NCBI GenBank assembly: GCA_002479215.1
Contig: DLME01000096.1
Span: 1 to 48,311, forward strand
Direction of reading: 5' to 3'
Source of the DNA: Syntrophaceae bacterium UBA7544
GTDB lineage: Bacteria; Desulfobacterota; Syntrophia; Syntrophales; Smithellaceae
Length of the DNA stretch: 48,311 bases
Shown here: piece by piece, positions 42,097-48,311 of the stretch
Layout: each line of letters starts with the position of its first letter
Position numbering within the stretch: position 1 is the first letter of the stretch
Program-made: the position numbers and the translations under genes
The notes under the pieces: generated by a model
Database searches by the model: none
What the model was told of the DNA's origin: nothing
What the model saw: the letters and a program-made list of their open reading frames with translations, nothing else

Positions 42097-44490
42097 ATGG
42101 TTAGTTGTGCAAAGATCTCGTCTGTGCCTAACAAAATACTTAATAAATTTGGTTCGGGGAAACTAGGCCTATCGGTCAATATCGTTTTATGGATTGTGCT
42201 ACTAATTACAACCATTGCTAAATTTGCTCCATTTTCTCCAGAAATGCCTGCTGCCAGTCTTGATCCATCGTGGAAATTTGGAATGAATCAAGCAGTGGCT
42301 CAAGGGTTTTCTTTTGGCAAGGAAATTATTTTTACTTTTGGCCCCTATGCGTCTATTAATACAAAAACATACCATCCATCAACAGATTTTATGATGGTTA
42401 GTGGAAGCCTTTATCTGGCTTTGTCATATTGGGTATGTTTTGTCCTTTTAATAAAAGGTGTTCAGTTGCGCTGGGTTCTGGCCTTTTGCGCCATCCTCGC
42501 CGGCGTGGTGTATTCGCGTCATGCTTTGTTTCTTTCATTCCCGCTGCTTGTCGGATTGACTACCTTCAAAATCGTATTTTCAGAAGATGGGGTGCTAGCC
42601 AAAAGCAAATATGCACCATTTTATGTGGCATTGATGTTTGCGCCATTCGGTTTGCTAACCTTGGTAAAGGGGACCATATTAATCTTGTGTGGTGCAATTG
42701 CGGCACTGTGTTCGATATTTTTTATTGTTAACAAGAAGAGAGTTATCGCAATAATTTGCCTGATTTCTCCTATGGTTTCGATGCTTTTATTTTGGATTGC
42801 ATCGGGTCAATCTGTGACAAATTTGCCAAATTACTTCATTAGCATGGCACCTATAGTCTTCGGCTATACTGAAGCCATGGCTTCTAACGGCAACACTCTA
42901 GAGATAATTTTATATTTAGTTGCCTCTGCTTTACTGTTGTTGTCAATATACCTGCAAAAGCAAATAACTAGCACTTCAAAATTATTTTTATTGTGTATTT
43001 TTTTTGTTTTTTTGTTCCTGTCCTTTAAGGGCGGTTTTGTTCGTCATGATGGCCATGCCATTATGGCCGGTACATCTATTTTGATTGCAGCACTGCTGCT
43101 TCCATTTATTTATAATTCTCGGATTCTACTTCCGGTCATTGTTTTTTCATTAATTTCATGGGGTTATATTGATGCTCATTACATCAATACATCGACGGCG
43201 GGTATTGCCAATAATATCGTGTCAACTTATTCATCGCCATGGAATGGCTTTAAAAATAGAATCAAGGACAGAAACTGGCCAAGGCCTGACTTCGATGCAG
43301 CAGTGAACTCCTTGCGCGAGCAAGCGTCTTTTCCTGTTTTGCAAGGCACCACGGACATCTATTCCTACAATCAATCGTATTTGATTTCTTCCGGAAACAC
43401 TTGGTCTCCTCGTCCAATATTTCAGAGCTATAGTGCTTATACCCCAATGCTGGCTGAGAAAAATAGAAAACATCTCCTGGGGAAACAAGCGCCAGACAAT
43501 GTTATTTTTAGAGTTGAACCGATTGATGGAAGAGTTCCGTCAATTGAGGATGGCGCAAGTTGGCCGATACTGATGGTTAATTATCAGCCAACCCAGATCG
43601 CGAATGATTTTTTATTTCTCCGAAAAAAAGAAAGTATCGCTGAAATTACAGAGCCATTGAAGTTAACGAGCGAAACACATGCTTTCGGAGAGAGTGTAAA
43701 TTTACCCCAATCAAGCCTAGCAATATTTGTTCAGATCGAGATTAAACCAACTTTTTTGGGACGTATAACAAGTATATTTTTTAAGCCCAGCCAGCTTCAA
43801 ATCACTATTGAGCTGAAAAACGGCACAAAAAAACAGTACCGCATTATCGCCGGCATGGCGAAATCTGGTTTTTTGATATCGCCACTGATCGAAAACACAG
43901 TTGAATTCGGAATGTTATATGCTAAAAAAGGCCATTTAGATGGAAAGCTAGTAAAGTCGTTCGCAATTACGCCGAGTCATGGCAAAACCATGCTTTGGAA
44001 CGATGAATACACTGTTACGCTCAGCCAAATTAGAAACACTTTCCCCTCGGTCGATCTTTCAAAAATATATAAGTTTGATGGCTTTGTCGATAAACTATTG
44101 GGCACTAAGATGACATACGCAAAAAAATGCGGTGGCTCTATTGATGTGGTTAACGACACGTCTCCTGCTCCGACGCACTTTGTAGCATCAGGCCTTCTCA
44201 GAGTTAATGGGTGGCTCGCGAGTTCTGTCGACAAGGGCACTCTGCCAGAAGCTGTTTATGTGGTTTTGACTGATGATCATGGCAATAATTCATATTTAAG
44301 AACGCGACGAACGTCTCGTCCGGACGTAGGCGCGCAATTTAAGAAACCTGAGCTTAATGAGTCTGGATTTAGCACTTTTGCCGACATATCAGCACTAGAG
44401 GGGCAATATACCTTAGGCCTTGCTTTAAAGCAGTCCGATAAAATAAAGATTTGTCCGCAATTTAAAATTCCAGTAACGATCACCAAATAA
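42097..44490 (+). CDS. Large polytopic membrane protein with C-terminal soluble domain, GT-C-like, family not named
   Basis: A 797-residue protein. About 11 hydrophobic helices fill residues 25-365, and a large, probably periplasmic, domain of more than 400 residues follows. The first loop holds PAASLDPSWKFGMNQA (52-67) with Asp56, then GKEIIFTFGPYAS, in the place where GT-C enzymes carry their acidic motif. The soluble part begins NRIKDRNWPRPDFDAAVNSL and ends in a beta-rich segment. I do not recognise the family; a lipid-linked-sugar transferase is a guess. ATG 42097 is preferred over the TTG three codons upstream. Its first codons lie in the leader repeat shared with 25132-25186. It is flanked on both sides by copies of the neighbouring GT2 gene 3' end. 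Confidence 0.7.
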   Translation: MVSCAKISSVPNKILNKFGSGKLGLSVNIVLWIVLLITTIAKFAPFSPEMPAASLDPSWKFGMNQAVAQGFSFGKEIIFTFGPYASINTKTYHPSTDFMMVSGSLYLALSYWVCFVLLIKGVQLRWVLAFCAILAGVVYSRHALFLSFPLLVGLTTFKIVFSEDGVLAKSKYAPFYVALMFAPFGLLTLVKGTILILCGAIAALCSIFFIVNKKRVIAIICLISPMVSMLLFWIASGQSVTNLPNYFISMAPIVFGYTEAMASNGNTLEIILYLVASALLLLSIYLQKQITSTSKLFLLCIFFVFLFLSFKGGFVRHDGHAIMAGTSILIAALLLPFIYNSRILLPVIVFSLISWGYIDAHYINTSTAGIANNIVSTYSSPWNGFKNRIKDRNWPRPDFDAAVNSLREQASFPVLQGTTDIYSYNQSYLISSGNTWSPRPIFQSYSAYTPMLAEKNRKHLLGKQAPDNVIFRVEPIDGRVPSIEDGASWPILMVNYQPTQIANDFLFLRKKESIAEITEPLKLTSETHAFGESVNLPQSSLAIFVQIEIKPTFLGRITSIFFKPSQLQITIELKNGTKKQYRIIAGMAKSGFLISPLIENTVEFGMLYAKKGHLDGKLVKSFAITPSHGKTMLWNDEYTVTLSQIRNTFPSVDLSKIYKFDGFVDKLLGTKMTYAKKCGGSIDVVNDTSPAPTHFVASGLLRVNGWLASSVDKGTLPEAVYVVLTDDHGNNSYLRTRRTSRPDVGAQFKKPELNESGFSTFADISALEGQYTLGLALKQSDKIKICPQFKIPVTITK

Positions 44491-44521
44491 CTCATCATCG
44501 CAAATTTTTTTAGGCTGGAAT

Positions 44522-44710
44522 ATATATCGCACATTAACATCGCAGAAGATTTTCATCAGAGGAGTAAAAGACGGAATCAAAGGGACAATTTCACCGGAAT
44601 TTATATATGTTAAAATTCCACAGCCCCCTGTATCAAAACCGGTAGAAGTTCCAATACCCACGTTCAAACAAGGCAGAAAAGTAAAATTTCTCCGTTGGCT
44701 CGGATTATAA
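44522..44710 (+). pseudogene. 3' end remnant of a GT2 gene (homologue of 40862-41959)
   Basis: An open stretch with its own stop (TAA 44708-44710) encoding the C-terminus of the GT2 protein at 40862: FIRGVKDGIKGTISPEF, IPQPPVSKPVEVP and KQGRKVKFLRWLGL. Nucleotide identity to 41771-41959 is about 91% with no gaps, and the protein stays conserved. Only the last 60 or so codons remain, so no enzyme can be made. It starts 31 bases after the stop of the inserted membrane-protein gene. Confidence 0.85.
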
Positions 44711-44770
44711 ACAATTTCTGGTTGATTAATGTTATCAATTAAGCCATACGAAGAGTCGCCAGAATCGCTG

Positions 44771-44792
44771 CCTTTGGTCCTCTGACCAAAGG
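44771..44792 (+). terminator. Perfect short hairpin
   Basis: CCTTTGGTC (44771-44779) and GACCAAAGG (44784-44792) form a 9-bp stem with a CTCT loop, 60 bases after the GT2 remnant and about 90 bases before the next gene. It is followed by TTAAATTG, not a strong T-run, so termination or an mRNA leader structure are both possible. The rest of the gap 44491-44884 is the GT2 remnant and AT-rich DNA. Confidence 0.45.
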
Positions 44793-44884
44793 TTAAATTG
44801 TAAACTTACTATGGTCATAAGTGTTCCAGAAAGTTTTAAAGATGTACAAGTGGAAGCCCGAGGAAAATGTCATAAGGAGGGAAC

Positions 44885-46228
44885 ATGCAACATACTGACA
44901 AAAATACTTCCATAACTCAGAAACACAAATTATTTTGGTTAGAAATTAGTCAACATATAAACAGAAAAGCATATATTTTTGTTTTCTTATTTGTATTCAG
45001 TTTTTCAATGTTATTTGCATTTTATACACAACATGCTTGGGAAGATTGGTATATTACTTATCGAATTAGTAAGAATTTAGCGACAGGAAATGGTTTGGTA
45101 TACACTATTGGTCAAAAAGTACAGGCATTCACTTCGCCGATTGGCACACTTATACCAGCATTACTCAATATCATAACATTCAATTCGTCTGATGACTTAG
45201 TATTGTGGTTATTCAGATTTATCAATTGTATAGTTCTCGGGCTTACTTCCATATCGTTATTAAAGATTGCTCATTTTTCCAAATTCTACTTTGGGACAAC
45301 TTTATTATTGATTGGTTTATTTGCAGTTGATACTAAAATAGTCGATTTTAGTATCAATGGTATGGAAACAGCATATATGGTATTCTTTCTTATATCATTT
45401 TGTTATCTGTTAATCGTAGAAAACCATTCGTTAACATTTTTATTAGGTCTAGTATGGGCGGGATTGATGTATACACGTCCTGATAGTTGTGTTTATATAT
45501 TATGTCTTATTATTGGAATATTAATATTTAATCCAAAACACAAATACATTAAAAACCGATTGCACTGGATAAAGACATTTATTTTTTCTGGTCTCATTTG
45601 TGCGGTATTATATTTGCCTTGGTTTTTTTGGACCTGGCATTATTTTGGATCACCGATTCCTCATACAATTGTCGCAAAAGGATTACTCATGTCATATGAT
45701 CCAATTGCAATACTAAAATTTTTGATAAAATTTCCATACACTATGTTTATTGGTGTTACATCGATAGATGCTACCTTTATGCCACCCTATTATTGTAACG
45801 GGTGGGGTAATATTCATATTATTGGGAAAATTATTACGCTCTTTACCGCGTTATATTGGCTTGTACCTTCAAAAAAATTTCGTATCGCACGAGTTTTATC
45901 TTTTACAGTTTTATTGATTCATTCTTATTTAATGTACGTTACCTTTGGTTCCTTTGGTTGGATAGCCCCATGGTATCTTCCAAGTGTAGCAATTTTGAGT
46001 ATTTTTGTTTTAGCTTTTGGTGTTCAGCAACTTTCTGAATTCACTTTGAGTAAATCAACAAATTATAAATTATTGGGTTTAGGCGACATTGCGCTTTCAT
46101 CAATCGTAACGAATAGATTTAGATCTTGTTTACAATTTTTTATCATTGCAATATTATCTTTCACGCTCACTATAACCATTTTGTCCGCTTATTCATTAAA
46201 AATTCAGCAGAATATAATCGAAAACTAA
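44885..46228 (+). CDS. GT-C-type membrane glycosyltransferase-like protein, cut by an in-frame stop
   Basis: A 447-residue product with about 11 hydrophobic helices and a good ribosome site (ATAAGGAGGG). The first loop reads AWEDWYITYRISKNLATGNG (51-70), with Glu53-Asp54, then VYTIGQKVQAFTSPIGT, a pattern known from AftB-like and other GT-C arabinosyl/mannosyl transferases that act outside the inner membrane. The frame stops at TAA 46226-46228 right after QQNIIEN but continues open in the same frame to 46642, encoding a soluble domain that belongs to the same protein. The gene is thus probably broken, or read through. It is very AT-rich compared with the rest of the window. Confidence 0.75.
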   Translation: MQHTDKNTSITQKHKLFWLEISQHINRKAYIFVFLFVFSFSMLFAFYTQHAWEDWYITYRISKNLATGNGLVYTIGQKVQAFTSPIGTLIPALLNIITFNSSDDLVLWLFRFINCIVLGLTSISLLKIAHFSKFYFGTTLLLIGLFAVDTKIVDFSINGMETAYMVFFLISFCYLLIVENHSLTFLLGLVWAGLMYTRPDSCVYILCLIIGILIFNPKHKYIKNRLHWIKTFIFSGLICAVLYLPWFFWTWHYFGSPIPHTIVAKGLLMSYDPIAILKFLIKFPYTMFIGVTSIDATFMPPYYCNGWGNIHIIGKIITLFTALYWLVPSKKFRIARVLSFTVLLIHSYLMYVTFGSFGWIAPWYLPSVAILSIFVLAFGVQQLSEFTLSKSTNYKLLGLGDIALSSIVTNRFRSCLQFFIIAILSFTLTITILSAYSLKIQQNIIEN

Positions 46229-46642
46229 GTTAGAAAGCCTATTGGATTATGGCTTAAAGCTAACGCAAAAACACCTAATGATACAGTTTATTTAGAACCA
46301 TTAGGATACATAGGTTTCTTTTCTCAACTTAAAATGTATGATTTCCCTGGGTTGTGCTCTCCTGAAGTTGTTAATGTCCGGAAAAGTTTTGGTGGTTGGG
46401 GGGCAGATTGGGCAAAAATAATCAATATTCTTAAGCCAGACTGGATTATAATGCGCCCATCTGAAATTGATAGGGTGAATAATCAAGACCCTCTTTTACT
46501 AAAACAAAAATATTCGTTGGTAAAAGTTTTTGATAAAACTGATGAAATTAATGAATATAGGTTTCTACCGGGTAGGTATTATATACTCGTGGATAGGAAA
46601 TTTTATATTTTTAAAAAGATTTTTACTGTGGCAACTAAATAG
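46229..46642 (+). pseudogene. C-terminal domain of the GT-C protein, separated by a nonsense codon
   Basis: Directly after the TAA the same frame runs for 137 codons: VRKPIGLWLKANAKTPNDTV, YLEPLGYIGFFSQLKMYDFP, then KSFGGWGADWAKIINILKPD, ending TVATK. In relatives of such proteins a region like this follows the last helix, so a single nonsense change (expected Gly-type codon to TAA) explains the split. The open frame and lack of shifts suggest that the change is recent. An internal ATG at 46334 could give a 102-residue peptide but a separate gene is unlikely. Confidence 0.75.
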
Positions 46643-46742
46643 AGTCATGCAAGACAATGCGTAATTGGTGTAATTGGGGGAAGAGCAGCCTCTATTTATT
46701 TCTTGATATATAATATTTAAAGATTAGGAAGGAGAACGGTTT

Positions 46743-47915
46743 ATGTCAAGCTATGATATCTGCATCATCGGTGGAGCAGGACATGTGGGGCTTCCCTTGT
46801 CCATCGCTTTCGCGGAAAAGGGACAAAAGGTCATGATTCTGGATATCAACAAGAATGCTTTGGACACTATCAACTGTGGCAAAATGCCATTTCTGGAAGA
46901 AGGTTGCGAAGAAAAATTGAAGCAGGTAATTGGTAAAAAACTGTTGACATCTTCAGATAACGCAATCATAAGTCAGGCGAAATATGTGGTTGTAATAGTA
47001 GGCACGCCCGTTGACGAGCATTTGAATCCCACTTTTCACAATATGAAGATGTTGTTTGAAGATATTCTGCCCTATCTAAAAAATGAACAAATAATCATTA
47101 TGCGAAGCACCGTATATCCCGGAACTACTGAAAAGGTGCGTAGTATGCTGAAAGATAAGTTGCCGAATATCGAAGTATGTTTTTGCCCAGAGCGAATTCT
47201 GGAAGGCAAATCTATGGAAGAGTTATACAACCTTCCGCAAATTGTATCAGGATTTAATGAGAAGGCGATAAAAGAAGTTTCTGCTTTGTTTAATTTATTA
47301 ACCAAAGATATTTTGATAGTTAAACCGATGGAGGCCGAGCTTGCCAAGGTATTTACAAATACATGGAGATATATACAATTTGCTACAGCCAATCAATTTT
47401 ATATGATTGCCGAGGAGGCCGGTGTTGATTTTTATAAAGTTTATAACGCCATGACCTTCAATTATCCCCGTGCTAAAGGTTTTCCCAGACCGGGATTCGC
47501 GGCTGGCCCTTGTCTTTTCAAAGATACGATGCAGACCTCGGCCTTTGCGAAAAACACTTTCTTCCTTGGTCATAGCGCTATGCTGATTAATGAAGGTCTG
47601 CCGAATTTTGTAGTATCTCAATTAAAAGAAAAACACGACTTAACAAAGAAAACCGTAGGTATACTCGGTATGGCTTTCAAATCAGAAAGTGATGATAAAA
47701 GGGAATCGTTGTCCTATAAATTAAAAAAAATACTGGAGATTGAAGCGAAAAAAGTTTTTTGTTCCGATGTCTACATTAAAGAAGAGGGATTCGTCGATGA
47801 AAAATCATTAATCGAGAAAAGTGATATTATTATCATTGGTGCTCCGCATAAAAAATATAAAAAGCTTGAGTATCAGGGTAAAAAGATTATTGATGTCTGG
47901 AACATGATAGAATAA
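46743..47915 (+). CDS. UDP-glucose/GDP-mannose dehydrogenase family protein
   Basis: A 390-residue NAD-dependent nucleotide-sugar 6-dehydrogenase (oxidises C6 to a uronic acid). It has DICIIGGAGHVGLPLSIAFA (5-24), VVIVGTPVDEH (83-93), FCPERILEGKSMEEL (147-161) with Glu150, the ELAKVFTNTWRY helix (199-210) with Lys203 and Asn206, and the catalytic Cys257 in FAAGPCLFKDT with Lys260. It is closest in style to WecC/UDP-N-acetyl-mannosamine-type dehydrogenases. GGAAGGAGAACGGTTT precedes the ATG, a good ribosome site. It is 18 bases upstream of an epimerase, making a sugar-nucleotide operon that continues past the window edge. Confidence 0.93.
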   Translation: MSSYDICIIGGAGHVGLPLSIAFAEKGQKVMILDINKNALDTINCGKMPFLEEGCEEKLKQVIGKKLLTSSDNAIISQAKYVVVIVGTPVDEHLNPTFHNMKMLFEDILPYLKNEQIIIMRSTVYPGTTEKVRSMLKDKLPNIEVCFCPERILEGKSMEELYNLPQIVSGFNEKAIKEVSALFNLLTKDILIVKPMEAELAKVFTNTWRYIQFATANQFYMIAEEAGVDFYKVYNAMTFNYPRAKGFPRPGFAAGPCLFKDTMQTSAFAKNTFFLGHSAMLINEGLPNFVVSQLKEKHDLTKKTVGILGMAFKSESDDKRESLSYKLKKILEIEAKKVFCSDVYIKEEGFVDEKSLIEKSDIIIIGAPHKKYKKLEYQGKKIIDVWNMIE

Positions 47916-47933
47916 AATAAGGAGTTTTTTAAA

Positions 47934-48311
47934 ATGAAAATATTGGTAACTGGGTCTGCGGGGTTTATTACAGGCTATCTGGTCGGAGAATTACTCAAGC
48001 ATGGTCATAAGATCGTCGGAATTGATAATTATTCCAAATACGGGAAAGTGGTCAAAAGCTATGATTCAAATCCTAATTACCAATTTTATGAAGGAGATGC
48101 CAAAGATGTGAATCTGATGAAAGAAATCATCTCAGATTGCGATCAGGTGGTCGCAGGCGCGGCCATGATCGGCGGCATTTCTTATTTTCACGAGTATGCT
48201 TATGATTTGCTTGCGGAGAACGAAAGAATTGTCGCTTCCACTTTTGATGCATCCATCTGGGCTTTTAAAAATAAAAAGTTAAAAAAAATAAATGTGTTAT
48301 CCTCTTCCATG
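47934..48311 (+). CDS. NAD-dependent nucleotide-sugar epimerase (partial)
   Basis: Open frame from ATG 47934 (AAGGAG upstream) to the right edge, 126 codons seen. MKILVTGSAGFITGYLVGEL is the Rossmann start of an extended SDR, VGIDNYSKYGKVVKSYD the acid-ended second strand, YEGDAKDVNLMKEI a typical adenine-site region and VVAGAAMIGGISYFHEYAYD the strand-4/helix block. The active-site YxxxK lies beyond the window. It likely epimerises the uronic acid or a related nucleotide sugar made by the dehydrogenase next door. The last readable residues NVLSSSM match the active-site Ser segment. Confidence 0.85.
   Translation, partial: MKILVTGSAGFITGYLVGELLKHGHKIVGIDNYSKYGKVVKSYDSNPNYQFYEGDAKDVNLMKEIISDCDQVVAGAAMIGGISYFHEYAYDLLAENERIVASTFDASIWAFKNKKLKKINVLSSSM

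Noticed and set aside
46334..46642. Separate small gene of 102 residues
   Set aside because: It continues the frame of the GT-C gene after one TAA, with no ribosome site of its own.
1..48311. CRISPR arrays, tRNA and rRNA genes
   Set aside because: No regularly spaced repeats, cloverleaf-like or rRNA-like sequences were noticed. A covariance-model search would be needed to exclude small RNAs.

Overview
The window looks like a surface-polysaccharide region (LPS, O-antigen or capsule) on the chromosome of a Gram-negative bacterium. Lipopolysaccharide-type sugar transferases, an O-antigen ligase-like protein, an ABC-2 O-antigen exporter pair and a polyprenyl-phosphate sugar-1-phosphate transferase all point to an LPS-bearing cell. 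The moderately AT-rich composition, the acyl-CoA ligase-like and thiolase genes at the left edge and the general gene style suggest Desulfobacterota (former Deltaproteobacteria, perhaps Syntrophales). That assignment is inference with low confidence. I saw no rRNA, tRNA or CRISPR array.

Layout. 1-5.1 kb (minus strand): an MBOAT O-acyltransferase with a secreted partner cut by the window edge, preceded by an acyl-CoA ligase-like protein that lacks two key lysines and by a thiolase with an insertion. 5.2-6.8 kb: a periplasmic YtfJ-like protein behind a good sigma70-type promoter, then folD. 6.85-19.8 kb: a fairly clean block of sugar transferases (GT2, GT4, GT9, WaaE-like), an O-antigen ligase-like protein, two methyltransferases, a DUF218 protein, a PglC-like initiating transferase and a WbpM/PglF-type nucleotide-sugar dehydratase. 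19.8-25 kb: exporter genes wzm and wzt, a methyltransferase, and an FkbM-GT4 fusion with a coiled-coil tail. 25.1-46.7 kb: a mosaic accessory zone of methyltransferase-glycosyltransferase fusions, GT2 enzymes, rhamnose-pathway-like epimerase and reductase genes, membrane GT-C proteins, gene remnants and one transposase fragment. 46.7-48.3 kb: a nucleotide-sugar dehydrogenase and an epimerase cut by the right edge.

How the genes fit together. PglC-like and WbpM-like proteins would start a glycan on the lipid carrier. GT2, GT4 and GT9 enzymes extend it. Sugar-nucleotide enzymes at 29.7, 33.6-36.0 and 46.7-48.3 kb supply precursors. Wzm/Wzt export it, the O-antigen ligase-like protein attaches it, and MBOAT or methyltransferase enzymes decorate or cap it. 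Seven methyltransferase domains in about 28 kb suggest a heavily methylated or methyl-capped glycan.

The most unusual signals are in the mosaic zone. Two accessory genes (36110-37195 and 42097-44490) each sit between two copies of the 3' end of the gene just upstream. A third (25192-27768) is followed directly by the 3' end of a transaldolase gene, and its leader is shared with the gene at 42097. Four otherwise different enzymes carry a short SxSWxxTxPLR-like segment. A C10 tract in the FkbM-GT4 fusion and an A8 tract at the start of a GT2 gene are candidate phase-variation or slippage sites. Several genes are visibly broken, so this is an actively rearranging locus.
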